This document shows, piece after piece, positions 54,245-62,877 of a DNA stretch of 64,000 bases. Source of the DNA: Martelella lutilitoris (GTDB lineage: Bacteria; Pseudomonadota; Alphaproteobacteria; Rhizobiales; Rhizobiaceae); assembly GCF_005924265.1 (NCBI RefSeq), contig NZ_VCLB01000009.1:62001-126000 (forward strand), read 5' to 3'. Both the position numbers and the translations under genes were made by a program. Below the pieces are notes generated by a model. That model was not told the origin of the DNA and searched no databases. It was given only the letters and a program-made list of their open reading frames with translations. Numbering within the stretch: the first letter of the stretch is position 1; each line of letters opens with the position of its first letter.

Positions 54245-55194
54245 TACTCGGCTGCCTGCTCTTCAACCTCTTCCGCCGGAGCGCCGCCGGGCAGTGCCGG
54301 GCTGAGCGGCAGAGAACTGGCGCCGCTTGAGCGGAAATACTCGAAGAACTCCGAATCCGGCGACAGAACCATGGTCGAGTTATCCCCGAGCACTTCCCTG
54401 TAGGCGTTCATCGAACGGTAGAAGTAGAAGAATTCCGGGTCCTTGCCAAAGGCTTCACCGAGAACACGGTTCCGCTCGGCATCGCCTTCACCACGCAGAA
54501 CCTGCGCATCACGGTCGGCCGCCGACTCGATTTCAACCACTTCACGGTCGGCGGCAGCGCGCCGCACCTCGGCTCGTTCACGACCACGCGCGCGCGTCGC
54601 CTCCGCCTCGGCCAGACGTTCCGAACGCATCCGTGCGTATGTCTCGTCCGAAACCTCCTGCGTCAGGTCCGTTCTACGGATACGCACGTCGACAATCGAA
54701 ATGCCGAGCGCCTCAGCCGCCGGGCGGAGTTGGTCGCCGACTTCCTTCATCATGGCGGTCCGCTCGGTTGAAAGCGCTGCCTCAAAGCCGCGCAGGCCGT
54801 AGACCCGGCGCAATGCCGAATCAAGACGGGTGCGGAGCCGCGAGACCGCAGCCATACGATCACCAGAAACGGATTCGCGGAAACGCTGTGCGTCCGTAAT
54901 CCTGTAAACAACGAAAGCATCAACCTCGTAGAACTTGCCGCCCGAAACCTGGACACGGATATCGTCCAGATCAAAACGAAGGTCCTGATTGGAGACAAAC
55001 TGGACCTGATCGGCCCCTGCAAACGAGAACGGCAGTTTGAAATAGATGCCGGGGTCTGTCTTGACCGTGTAGATCTTGCCGAAACGGATCACCAGCGCCT
55101 GTTCACGCGGATTGACCACAAAAATCGATGCGTAGAGCAACAACGCCAGAGCAGCGATACCGCCAAGCAGAACGAATATGCGATTTGAAGACAT
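54244..55194 (-). CDS. hflC: HflC, SPFH-domain modulator of FtsH
   Basis: The 316-residue protein has one N-terminal transmembrane helix (about residues 6-25), an SPFH/band-7 domain (VVNPREQALVIRFGKI, DPGIYFKLPF) and a long alanine/arginine-rich coiled-coil (AEATRARGRERAEVRRAAAD). With HflK it forms a large membrane cage that regulates the FtsH protease. The start overlaps the hflK stop by one base. Confidence 0.95.
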   Translation of the reverse strand: MSSNRIFVLLGGIAALALLLYASIFVVNPREQALVIRFGKIYTVKTDPGIYFKLPFSFAGADQVQFVSNQDLRFDLDDIRVQVSGGKFYEVDAFVVYRITDAQRFRESVSGDRMAAVSRLRTRLDSALRRVYGLRGFEAALSTERTAMMKEVGDQLRPAAEALGISIVDVRIRRTDLTQEVSDETYARMRSERLAEAEATRARGRERAEVRRAAADREVVEIESAADRDAQVLRGEGDAERNRVLGEAFGKDPEFFYFYRSMNAYREVLGDNSTMVLSPDSEFFEYFRSSGASSLPLSPALPGGAPAEEVEEQAAE

Positions 55195-56360
55195 TATTGG
55201 TTCGCTCCCTGGCTGTTCTGTGACGTTGACGCGGATGAGCTACCGCTGCCCGTAGTGGCAGCATTTGCCCTGGCGGCCGAATTACGGTCGATCGCGTCGA
55301 GCGGCAGATAGGGAACAACACCCTCTCCGTCCTCATCCATGATAACGTTCTTCGACCTGGAGAAGACTTCCTGCATGGTCTCGAGATAGAGCCTCTTGCG
55401 GGTGATCTCGGGCACGGCCACATAGGTTTCGTAGATCGAATTGAACCGATCCGCCTCACCAAGTGCTTCCATGACCACGCGATCCTTGTAAGCGGCCGCA
55501 GCTTCGCGGATCTGGGCCGCTTCACCGCGCGCCTGACCCAAAGCCCGGTTTGCATACTGGTTTGCCTCTTCGAGGAAACGATCCTCATCCTGCTCGGCAC
55601 GCTGCACTTCGTCGAAGGCATCGGCTACTTCGGCCGGAGGCGCAGCATCCTCGATGGAAACGGCGGCAATCGTCAGTCCGGCGCCGTATTCGTCCATCGT
55701 GGTCTGGATAATCTGCTTCACGTCTTCCGAAATGCCTTCACGATCATCGCGAAACACATCCTGGGCCGGCCTGCGGCTGACAACTTCGCGCATCGCGCTT
55801 TCGGCGACCTGCTGAAGCGTCTCAATCGGATTTTCGACGTTGAACAGATAGGCCTGCGGGTCGGTCACGCTGTAGAGCACGGCAAACTGAACGTCGACGA
55901 TGTTCTGGTCACCGGTCAGCATGATGCCGGTCCGCGTGGAATTTCGCGAGCCGATATTGAGCTGCTGTTCCGTGATATTCGCCTTCTCGACCGTTTCCAC
56001 CGGCCACATCATGAAATGCAGGCCAGGCCCGGAAATATCGGGCTTGGGAACACCGAAGCGAAGCTCAACGCCACGCTCTTCCGGCTGGATCGTATAGATC
56101 GACTGCATCACCCAGAAGACCGCCAGCACGACGATGACGATCATCACCAGACCGATGCTGAAGCCGCCCGGGAACATGCCCTTGAACTGATCCTGGCCCT
56201 TGCGGAAGAAGTCCTCGATGTCCGGCGGGCCGCCATTGCCGCCACCGCCATTGCCGCCGCCACCGGGGCGCCGGGGACCTTGACCCCACGGACCCTGATT
56301 GTCGCCGCCGCCACCGCCCCCTCCCCAGGGACCGCCGCCATTCTGATTGCTCCAGGGCAT
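55194..56360 (-). CDS. hflK: HflK, SPFH-domain modulator of FtsH
   Basis: The 388-residue protein has a glycine-rich cytoplasmic N-terminus with a PWSNQ start, one transmembrane helix (about residues 68-88) and an SPFH domain (YTIQPEERGVELRFGVPK, GPGLHFMMWPVE), a coiled-coil and a serine-rich tail. It partners HflC. A gap of about 150 bases separates it from folA upstream. Confidence 0.95.
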   Translation of the reverse strand: MPWSNQNGGGPWGGGGGGGDNQGPWGQGPRRPGGGGNGGGGNGGPPDIEDFFRKGQDQFKGMFPGGFSIGLVMIVIVVLAVFWVMQSIYTIQPEERGVELRFGVPKPDISGPGLHFMMWPVETVEKANITEQQLNIGSRNSTRTGIMLTGDQNIVDVQFAVLYSVTDPQAYLFNVENPIETLQQVAESAMREVVSRRPAQDVFRDDREGISEDVKQIIQTTMDEYGAGLTIAAVSIEDAAPPAEVADAFDEVQRAEQDEDRFLEEANQYANRALGQARGEAAQIREAAAAYKDRVVMEALGEADRFNSIYETYVAVPEITRKRLYLETMQEVFSRSKNVIMDEDGEGVVPYLPLDAIDRNSAARANAATTGSGSSSASTSQNSQGANQ

Positions 56361-56513
56361 TCACACCTCTTCCAAAATAGTCCGTTCCTGGCTGCAGAAC
56401 CATTGCCGCAGCCGCGCATTGACGCATTAAGCGTTTGTCCCGTTATAGGGACGCGACAGGGCGCTTTCAACGCGATCGGTCAACTGTGCGCCGAAATCGC
56501 GGTAAATTCCTGT

Positions 56514-57029
56514 TCATCGGGCTTTGCGGGCATAGACCACATAGCGCGTCGGATAGTCGTCCTTTTCGCCGGCCGGCAGGTTCTCGCTGCTTTCAGGTTG
56601 CCAAAGCGCCGGATCGATCACAGGAAAAGTGGTCTGCCCGTCGGCCTCGGTTTCCACATGGGTGATGCGCAAACGGTCGGCGAGCGTCATCGCCTGCCGG
56701 TATATCTCGCCACCGCCTTGCACATAGATTTCGTCGAGGCCCTTTTCGGCAGCATCCTTGCGGGCCAGCGCAACAGCCTCTTCAAGGCTCGGCACGACAA
56801 TGCATCCGGGCGCCAGGAAATCCGGGTTGCGCGAGATGATGATATTCATCCGCCCCGGCAGCGGCTTTCCAATCGACTGATAGGTCTTGCGTCCCATGAT
56901 CTGGGGCTTGCCCATGGTCAGAGCCTTGAACCGCCGAAAATCCGATCCCAGGTGCCAGGGCATCGCCGCGCCGTTGCCGATCACGCCGTTTTTCGCGACG
57001 GCGGCCATGATTACGATTTCGGCAGTCAT
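56514..57029 (-). CDS. folA: Dihydrofolate reductase
   Basis: The 171-residue enzyme reduces dihydrofolate with NADPH. It shows VIMAAVAKNGVIGNGAAMPWHLGSDFRRFK with the active-site acid, IMGRKTYQSIGKPLPGR, and VQGGGEIYRQAM. GGAGG precedes ATG 57029. It directly follows thyA, which makes the dihydrofolate it recycles; the two lie 28 bases apart, the classical pair. Confidence 0.95.
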   Translation of the reverse strand: MTAEIVIMAAVAKNGVIGNGAAMPWHLGSDFRRFKALTMGKPQIMGRKTYQSIGKPLPGRMNIIISRNPDFLAPGCIVVPSLEEAVALARKDAAEKGLDEIYVQGGGEIYRQAMTLADRLRITHVETEADGQTTFPVIDPALWQPESSENLPAGEKDDYPTRYVVYARKAR

Positions 57030-57057
57030 CAACCCCGCCTCCTCACATGTCTGTCGC

Positions 57058-57852
57058 TCAAACCGCAATCGGCGCCTTGATCGACGGCGCGGCCTCATAA
57101 CCCTCGAGGACAAAATCCTCGAAGGTGAAGGCGAACAGATCGTCGACGTCCGGATTGAGCCGCATCACCGGCAGGCGCCCCGGAATGCGGGAAAGCTGCT
57201 CGCGCGCCTGCTCAAAGTGGTTGGCGTAAAGATGGGCGTCGCCCAGCGTGTGGACGAAGTCGCCAGGCTTCAGGCCGGTCACCTGCGCCACCATCAGCGT
57301 CAGCAGCGCATAGGAGGCGATATTGAAGGGCACGCCGAGGAAGATGTCGGCGGAGCGCTGGTAAAGCTGGCAGGACAGTTTTCCATCGGAAACATAGAAC
57401 TGGAACAGGCAGTGGCAGGGCGGCAGCGCCATGTTGTCGACCTCTGCCGGGTTCCAGGCGGTGACGATATGGCGACGACTGTCGGGGTTGTTGCGGATGC
57501 TCTCGACCACTTTCGCGATCTGGTCGATATGGCCGCCGTCCGGCGTCGGCCAGGAGCGCCACTGCGCGCCGTAGACGGGGCCGAGATCGCCGTTTTCGTC
57601 GGCCCATTCGTCCCAGATCGAGACGCCGTTTTCCTTCAGATAGGCAATGTTGGTGTCGCCCTTCAGGAACCACAGCAATTCGTGGATGATGGAGCGCAGA
57701 TGCAGCTTCTTCGTCGTGAGAACCGGAAAGCCCGCCGCAAGGTCATAGCGCATCTGGTAGCCGAAAACGGAGCGCGTGCCCGTGCCGGTCCGATCCGCCC
57801 GGTCGGTTCCGTTTTCAAGCACGTGGCCCAGAAGATCCAGATATTGGCGCAT
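57058..57852 (-). CDS. thyA: Thymidylate synthase
   Basis: The 264-residue ThyA methylates dUMP using methylene-tetrahydrofolate. It has [19 protein letters not shown], the catalytic cysteine in [13 protein letters not shown], and [30 protein letters not shown]. The length equals that of the E. coli enzyme. It is the first of the co-directional genes thyA-folA-hflK-hflC. Confidence 0.97.
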   Translation of the reverse strand: MRQYLDLLGHVLENGTDRADRTGTGTRSVFGYQMRYDLAAGFPVLTTKKLHLRSIIHELLWFLKGDTNIAYLKENGVSIWDEWADENGDLGPVYGAQWRSWPTPDGGHIDQIAKVVESIRNNPDSRRHIVTAWNPAEVDNMALPPCHCLFQFYVSDGKLSCQLYQRSADIFLGVPFNIASYALLTLMVAQVTGLKPGDFVHTLGDAHLYANHFEQAREQLSRIPGRLPVMRLNPDVDDLFAFTFEDFVLEGYEAAPSIKAPIAV

Positions 57853-57984
57853 AATGCTCCCTCGTTCGAAGTCGGTTTTCTCTTCTATCGCGACGAAAGG
57901 CGCCGCGAAAAGGGCCCGGAGACGCCTTTCCCCGCCTTTTGCGCGCCACCCCCCTTTGCAGAAGCTTTTGAAACACTTATATCA

Positions 57985-58318
57985 AGCGTGCCGGCTTGAC
58001 CGGCTATGGTGATAAACGGCGTTGTAATAAGCTCATTGGACCCGGGGGCGGTACCCGGCGCCTCCACCACAAACAGGCGGTTCAGGCCTTTTTGTGATGG
58101 GGGCGAAACAGGATCGACAAGAGTGTAAAGAACGACCTTTTACCCGGCATGATACCACCGTTATCGGGTCAAACGAGTAGTTGCAAATGACAACAAAGCT
58201 CAGGGTTACGCTGTAGCTGCCTAATGGCGGTTCCAGAAACCCACCTTAAGTCCTTGCGGGTAGCACTGTAAGGCGGGGTCCGGAGGCACCTGGCAACAGA
58301 AGCCTCCACCTGAATTTG
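57985..58318 (+). ncRNA. ssrA: tmRNA, circularly permuted two-piece alphaproteobacterial form
   Basis: The acceptor piece comes first, ending with T-arm, CGCCTCC, A and CCA (58059-58069). After about 29 bases of excised linker the coding piece starts with GGGGGCG (58099-58105), whose pairing with CGCCTCC rebuilds the acceptor stem. The tag frame from GCA at 58183 encodes ANDNKAQGYAVAA and stops with TAA at 58222-58224. A GGAGGC/GCCTCC hairpin (58282-58307) closes the 3' end. The order shows the permuted form of alphaproteobacteria. Outer ends are estimates. tmRNA frees stalled ribosomes and tags the protein for ClpXP; the adaptor gene sspB follows. Confidence 0.92.
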
Positions 58319-58413
58319 AACAAAATCCCCTATAAAGATTGCGCATCGGCATCAGGCGACTTAATTGGCTACAGGCAGAGCGCAATCAAACGGCCAAGGG
58401 CGGGAAAGACGTG

Positions 58414-58893
58414 ATGGGGCAAGACCATATTCGCTACGACATTCTGGCACAGGACGCACTGCGCGGCATGGTGCGCAAGGTTCTCGCAGAGGTCGCCGCA
58501 ACAGGCCACCTGCCCGGTGAGCATCACTTCTTTATCACCTTCCTGACCAATGCCCCCGGCGTGCGCATCTCCCAGGCGCTGAAGGAAAAATACGCCCAGC
58601 AGATGACCATCGTCATCCAGCACCAGTACTGGGACCTGAAGGTGACCGACAGCCATTTCGAGATCGGCCTGTCCTTCTCCGATGTGCCTGAGCGCCTCGT
58701 CATCCCCTTCAACGCCATCGTCGGCTTTTACGATCCGTCGGTGAATTTCGAGCTCGAATTCGATGTCGCCACGCTGGATCTGGAAGACGAAAAGCCGCTC
58801 GAGCCGGAAAACGAGGGTGGTGACGATGACGGCCCCGGCGGCGATGACGGCGCTTCGGTCGTCTCCCTCGATGCCTTCCGCAAGAAGCACTGA
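58414..58893 (+). CDS. sspB: SspB, ClpXP adaptor for ssrA-tagged proteins
   Basis: This 159-residue protein is of the alpha-type SspB family (DUF2203-like fold; COG3814): IRYDILAQDALRGMVRKVLAEVA, HHFFITFLTNAPGVRIS, and DVPERLVIPFNAIVGFYDPSVNF, then an acidic linker and the ClpX-binding tail SVVSLDAFRKK. It tethers tmRNA-tagged proteins to ClpX. ATG 58414 is preceded by GGGAAAG. It lies directly after the tmRNA gene, so tag and adaptor are encoded side by side. Confidence 0.92.
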   Translation: MGQDHIRYDILAQDALRGMVRKVLAEVAATGHLPGEHHFFITFLTNAPGVRISQALKEKYAQQMTIVIQHQYWDLKVTDSHFEIGLSFSDVPERLVIPFNAIVGFYDPSVNFELEFDVATLDLEDEKPLEPENEGGDDDGPGGDDGASVVSLDAFRKKH

Positions 58894-58899
58894 CAGCCG

Positions 58900-59118
58900 A
58901 TGTGCGCAGAGATCGTCAATCTCAGGATGAGCCGCAAGCGCGCGGCGCGGCAGAAGGCAGCCGACAACGCTGCTGAAAACCGGGCGATCCACGGCCGCAC
59001 AAAGGGCGAAAAGAGCCGGGACAGGCTGGAACGCGAGAAGAGCGAACGGCGCTTCGAGCAGGGCCGCATCGAAGGCCTGCCGTCGACGCTCCCTTCGCAA
59101 GGGGACAAGGACGTTTGA
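58900..59118 (+). CDS. DUF4169 small basic protein
   Basis: This 72-residue protein has the DUF4169 pattern: AEIVNLRMSRKRAARQKAADNAAENRAIHGRTKGEK, presented here as AEIVNLRMSRKRAARQ then NRAIHGRTKGEK, followed by a basic charged helix. Function is unknown. Seven bases after sspB, it is likely in its operon. Its TGA overlaps the TTG start of the next gene. Confidence 0.82.
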   Translation: MCAEIVNLRMSRKRAARQKAADNAAENRAIHGRTKGEKSRDRLEREKSERRFEQGRIEGLPSTLPSQGDKDV

Positions 59119-59327
59119 TCCGCAAGCGCTCCGTCAGCCTCCACGGCCACCGCACGAGCTTTTCCCTTGAGGATGCATTCTTCAACGAGATCCGTGACAT
59201 TGCCGACAGGCGCGATGTCAGCCTTGCCTACCTTCTCAGCGAAATCGACGAACAGCGCCCGCCGGATGTGAACCTCTCCTCCGCCGTGCGCCTGTTCGTG
59301 CTGGATGACCTGAAGGCGCGCCTATAG
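59115..59327 (+). CDS. Ribbon-helix-helix domain protein
   Basis: This 70-residue protein fits the RHH_4 family: KRSVSLHGHRTSFSLEDAFFNEIRDIADRRDVSLAYLLSEID, given here as KRSVSLHGHRTSFSLED and ISLAYLLSEID-like VSLAYLLSEID, a ribbon followed by two helices. It may bind DNA as a dimer. It begins with TTG overlapping the DUF4169 stop, and its TAG lies in the left end of a RIME element. Its target is unknown. Confidence 0.8.
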   Translation: MIRKRSVSLHGHRTSFSLEDAFFNEIRDIADRRDVSLAYLLSEIDEQRPPDVNLSSAVRLFVLDDLKARL

Positions 59328-59430
59328 CATCGGGCGAAAAAGTGGGATCCGGTTTTTCGAAAAGAACGATGCGCAGATTCAATAAGTTAGAGCGTCCTTT
59401 GTGCGTCCTAAAGGACGCACGGCGCTCTAA
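59322..59430. repeat. RIME1-like element, copy 3 (diverged)
   Basis: A ~109-bp element beginning CTATAGCATCGGG and ending GCACGGCGCTCTAA. It keeps the right-hand palindrome (GTGCGTCC-TAAA-GGACGCAC) and the phrase GATTCAATAAGTTAGAGCGTCC but has a changed left palindrome. Its left end carries the TAG stop (59325-59327) of the RHH gene. Confidence 0.83.
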
Positions 59431-59460
59431 TCGCCCGATGATCTAAAGTCCTGAAGCGTC

Positions 59461-60987
59461 CTACTCGGCCGCATCCCGCCTTTCGGCCTCTTCCGCCGGC
59501 GCGTCCGGGTTCCCGCCCGCCGTCTGCCGGTCGAGATCGGGGAAGGCGACGATGCGCAGGCCGGCAAGATCGGTATGCAGCACAATCAGCCCCTGCTCCT
59601 CGAACCAGTCGAGAAAGCGCCGGGCGCGACGCGCCGAATGCGTGCCATAGGCGCGCGCGATCATGGCGTCCGAGGGGCAGGCATCGCCGGCGATCGCCGC
59701 CTTTGCCAGCATCAGGAACACGCCCTGCAGGTCTTCGGTGACATGCGCCAGCAGCGAGACCGCCATCTGCCATTGCTCGCTTTCCACCATCGCCGCGTCC
59801 GCGCCCGAACGGGCGATCGCGAGCCGGCGGCGAAATTCGTTCATGGCAAGCGGCGCGCCGGATATTCGTTTCATCCGGCCGCGCATCAAAAAGTCCTGAT
59901 AAAGCTCTGAATCAGAACGGAAAGCTGATTCCGGAGCGCCGGCGATTTCCGCCAGCGTCATCGCGATCCAGTCGTCCTTCTCCTCATCCGACATGACCGG
60001 CGCACGGGGTCCGCGCGCGGGCGTCTCCGGCGCTTCGGCCTCTTCGGAAGACTTCGCCAGAGCGTCCATGATGTCGACGGTCGGGCGCGGACGCGGGGCC
60101 ACCCGGCGCGGGGTCGAGGCCTGACGGGCCATATCTTCCGGATCCGGCGTGAAGATCAGATCCTCCACATCCTCCGGCTTTTCCGGCAACGGCATCAGCT
60201 TCGGGCTGGAGGAGCGCGCGGAGGTTTCCACCGGCCCGATCGTCACCGCCAGAGGACGGCGCGACAACGCCGGGCCAAGCGCGACGAAATTGCCGCGCTT
60301 CAGATCGCGAAACTGTTCGGCCTGGCGGCGATCCATGCCGAGAAGATCGGCCGCGCGCGCCATATCGATGTCGAGAAAGGTCCGCCCCATCAGAAAATTC
60401 GAGGCTTCCGCAGCGACATTCTTGGCAAGCTTGGCCAGCCGCTGGGTGGCGATGACGCCGGCAAGGCCGCGCTTTCGCCCGCGACACATCAGGTTGGTCA
60501 TGGCCCCGAGTGAAAGCCGGCGCACCTCCTCGCTCACCTCGCCGCCGGCAGACGGGGCAAACATCTGCGCCTCGTCCACCACGGTCAGCACCGGATACCA
60601 GTGGTCGCGGTCGGCATCGAAAAGCGCATTGAGGAAGACGGCGGCGGCGCGCATCTGGTCGTCGATCTCGAGACCTTCCAAAGTCAGCACGCAGGAGACC
60701 CGGTGCTGGCGGATGCGGTTGGCGATACCGATCAGCTCGCCCTCGGAGCGCTCGGCATCGACGACGATATGGCCGAACGCGTCCGAAAGAGTGACGAAAT
60801 CGCCCTCCGGATCGATCACCACCTGCTGCACCCATTTCGCCGACTGCTCCAGGAGCCGGCGCAGGAGGTGGGATTTGCCCGAGCCGGAATTGCCCTGCAC
60901 CAGAAGACGGGTCGCCAGCAGCTCCTCGATATCGAGTTTGGCCACGTCACCCGCCGATGTCGTTCCCATATCGATATCGACCTGCAC
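59461..60987 (-). CDS. HerA-like DUF87 ATPase
   Basis: This 508-residue protein has Walker A VQGNSGSGKSHLLRRLLEQ, VVIDPEGDFVTLSD, Walker B VLTVVDEAQMFAP, and GVIATQRLAKLAKNVAAEA with the sensor region, typical of HerA/FtsK-related DUF87 ATPases. Residues about 300-370 are a proline-rich linker and the rest a helical C-terminal domain. GTG 60987 has AAGG six bases upstream; ATG 60969 is possible. Stand-alone HerA-like genes are common in rhizobia; no NurA nuclease gene is nearby, and the role is unknown. Confidence 0.88.
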   Translation of the reverse strand: MQVDIDMGTTSAGDVAKLDIEELLATRLLVQGNSGSGKSHLLRRLLEQSAKWVQQVVIDPEGDFVTLSDAFGHIVVDAERSEGELIGIANRIRQHRVSCVLTLEGLEIDDQMRAAAVFLNALFDADRDHWYPVLTVVDEAQMFAPSAGGEVSEEVRRLSLGAMTNLMCRGRKRGLAGVIATQRLAKLAKNVAAEASNFLMGRTFLDIDMARAADLLGMDRRQAEQFRDLKRGNFVALGPALSRRPLAVTIGPVETSARSSSPKLMPLPEKPEDVEDLIFTPDPEDMARQASTPRRVAPRPRPTVDIMDALAKSSEEAEAPETPARGPRAPVMSDEEKDDWIAMTLAEIAGAPESAFRSDSELYQDFLMRGRMKRISGAPLAMNEFRRRLAIARSGADAAMVESEQWQMAVSLLAHVTEDLQGVFLMLAKAAIAGDACPSDAMIARAYGTHSARRARRFLDWFEEQGLIVLHTDLAGLRIVAFPDLDRQTAGGNPDAPAEEAERRDAAE

Positions 60988-61064
60988 TTTTCGCCTTTGC
61001 CTTCTGTTCGGTGTTGCGCCCGTTTGTAACAGGTCAGGAGCGCCCGTGCCGAGACCTTGCCGCG

Positions 61065-61796
61065 TTACCCACAGCTTTCCGGGGTGACGATCTTCAGCGC
61101 CTCCGCGGGCAGGCCGAAGGTTTCGACCAGGCCCACCTGTCCGGCGCGCGTCAGGGTCAAGGCGCGACCGTCGCCGGCCGGCCTCAGCCAGTGCCGCTCG
61201 CAACAACGTTCAAGCATCGCGGCGCCAAGCCAGCCGCCGATGTGAGGCCGGCGCTCGCTCCAGTCGAGACAGGTCCGACAAAGCGCCCGCCGGCTCTTTC
61301 TGGCGGTCGAGAGCGAGATGCCGAACTCCGTCAGAAACGCCTCTCCCCTTTCCGTCACCATGCCGGCATTGCCGTCGAAGACGACCGCGCCGGACCGCAC
61401 CATCGAATCGGCGATGCCGACCGCGATCGCACCGGCCATGTGGTCGTAGCATGTGCGCGCCACCCTCAGCGCTTCGTCCTTCGGTCCTGTCGGGCGGTAT
61501 CGCACGGGGCCGATGGCCGAGAGCAGGCTCAGATGTTCCAGCGTTTCGGCAACCTCCGCCGACGCCAGCCGAAAATAGCGATGCCTGCCCTGTTTTTCGA
61601 CGGTGACCAGCTGCCCATCCACGAGCCTGGAAAGATGATTGCTCGCCGTCTGCGGCGAAACACCCGCGCATTCGGCCAGTTCCCCCGCCGTCAGCGCCTT
61701 GCCGCCGAGAAGCGCCGCCAGAATGCTCGCGCGCGAAACATCGCCGATGAGCGCGGCGACGGCGGCGAGCGTATTTCCCGAAACCATGTTTGTCAT
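61065..61796 (-). CDS. ArsR-type winged-helix regulator
   Basis: This 243-residue protein has an N-terminal ArsR winged helix (IGDVSRASILAALL, LTAGELAECAGVSPQTASNHLSRL, GRHRYFRLAS) and a longer C-terminal domain with three or four cysteines (CRTCLDWSERRPHIGG, ERCCERHWL) that may sense metal or redox state. ATG 61796 or 61787 could be used. It diverges from the DUF1127 gene, which it may regulate. Confidence 0.85.
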   Translation of the reverse strand: MTNMVSGNTLAAVAALIGDVSRASILAALLGGKALTAGELAECAGVSPQTASNHLSRLVDGQLVTVEKQGRHRYFRLASAEVAETLEHLSLLSAIGPVRYRPTGPKDEALRVARTCYDHMAGAIAVGIADSMVRSGAVVFDGNAGMVTERGEAFLTEFGISLSTARKSRRALCRTCLDWSERRPHIGGWLGAAMLERCCERHWLRPAGDGRALTLTRAGQVGLVETFGLPAEALKIVTPESCG

Positions 61797-61913
61797 AGCT
61801 CTCAATCTACCACCGCAAACCGCCGCCGTCAGCGTCCGTTACTTCGTTCCCGATCGAAGCATGCGCGAAGGCAGACAGGCTATTGCCTTCGTCTCCAACC
61901 GAAGGAAAAGCCC

Positions 61914-62123
61914 ATGCATGAGACCGTGATCGCCAAACCCCGCTCCCTACCGACGAAGATCGCCACAGGCGCCCGCAATCTGGCGAGGCTGATCTTCATC
62001 CGCTGGCCGCAGCGCCGCCGGCAACGCCTGCAACTCCTCGAAATGACCGACGAACGGCTGCGGGATATCGGCATCGAGCCGCATCAGGCCCGGCAAGAAG
62101 CCAGCCGTCCGTTCTGGAGCTAG
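61914..62123 (+). CDS. DUF1127 small basic protein
   Basis: This 69-residue arginine-rich protein has the DUF1127 C-terminal motif (QLLEMTDERLRDIGIEPHQARQEASRPFW, read here as LLEMTDERLRDIGI and HQARQEASRPFW). AAGGA lies seven bases before ATG 61914. DUF1127 proteins in rhizobia link to phosphate and RNA-binding stress roles. It overlaps the 3' end of mntR by four bases, tail to tail. Confidence 0.85.
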   Translation: MHETVIAKPRSLPTKIATGARNLARLIFIRWPQRRRQRLQLLEMTDERLRDIGIEPHQARQEASRPFWS

Positions 62124-62536
62124 CCCTTCTTCAAAAACGCCTCGAAGGCCGCGAGCGTCTCGTCGGAGACATGATGCTCGATGCCTTCGGCGTCGAGCTC
62201 GGCAGCCTCTTTGGGAACGCCGACGGCCAGAAGCAGATCGAAAACCAGGGCGTGGCGGATGCGTGCCTTCTCGGCCATGGCCTCGCCGGCCTCCGTCAGA
62301 AACACGCCGCGATAGGGCCGCGATGTCGCAAGCCCCTCGCGCTTCAGCCGGGAAACGGCCTTTGCCGCCGTCGGATGGGCAATGCCCATGGCTCTGGCGA
62401 TATCGACCAGTCGCGCTTCGCCGTGCTCCTCGGTCAGGTCAGCGATCAGTTCGGTATAGTCCTCCAGAAGCGCGGAGGCGCGTTCCGAGCGGGCCTTGGA
62501 GAATCGATCCGCCTGATTGTCGGTTCCGTCGCTCAT
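62120..62536 (-). CDS. mntR: MntR, DtxR-type manganese regulator
   Basis: The 138-residue protein has a DtxR winged helix (LVDIARAMGIAHPTAAKAVSRLKREGLA) and metal ligands in the dimerisation helices (RHALVFDLLLAVGVPKEAAELDAEGIEHHV, given as RHALVFDLLLAVGV and EGIEHHVSDE). It represses manganese uptake when Mn2+ is plentiful. It faces mntH across about 340 bases, and an MntR-like palindrome lies in the mntH promoter. Confidence 0.92.
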   Translation of the reverse strand: MSDGTDNQADRFSKARSERASALLEDYTELIADLTEEHGEARLVDIARAMGIAHPTAAKAVSRLKREGLATSRPYRGVFLTEAGEAMAEKARIRHALVFDLLLAVGVPKEAAELDAEGIEHHVSDETLAAFEAFLKKG

Positions 62537-62659
62537 ATCCTTCTCCCATGCCCTCCGGGACCAGACTGTCCCGATCGTCCGCCAGAAAAGCCAGTTCCTG
62601 TGGCGAAATCAAGCCCGTATACACTTTCAAGCCGCGGCTACACTTTGTCATCAGCAAGC

Positions 62660-62766
62660 CTAGCGCATCGGCCCGAAAATCGGAATCGATTTTCGGAAAG
62701 CACGATGCGTGGATTCAATAGGCTAGAGCGTCCTTTGTGCATCCGAATGGATGCACGGCGCTCTAG
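62660..62766. repeat. RIME1-like element, copy 4
   Basis: A 107-bp CTAG-to-CTAG element almost identical to copy 1, with GAAAATCG-GAAT-CGATTTTC and GCATCC-GAAT-GGATGC palindromes. It lies in the mntR-mntH intergenic region, upstream of the mntH promoter, and supplies no stop codon here. Confidence 0.9.
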
Positions 62767-62810
62767 CCGGAACCAAAGCCCGGCGAAAGGCTTTGCTCAT
62801 ATAACGCCGA

Positions 62811-62838
62811 TTGACAAAAATGTAGCCTAGGCTATATC
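62811..62838 (+). promoter_or_regulatory. mntH promoter with MntR-type operator
   Basis: TTGACA (62811-62816) and TATATC (62833-62838) are 16 bases apart. Between and partly over the -10 lies the perfect 12-bp palindrome TAGCCTAGGCTA (62823-62834), which resembles the ATAGC-N6-GCTAT core of enterobacterial MntR sites. Binding of Mn-loaded MntR would exclude RNA polymerase from mntH. Confidence 0.78.
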
Positions 62839-62877
62839 TGGAATCATTGTAAAACTCTTTTCTGCGCAAATATTAGA

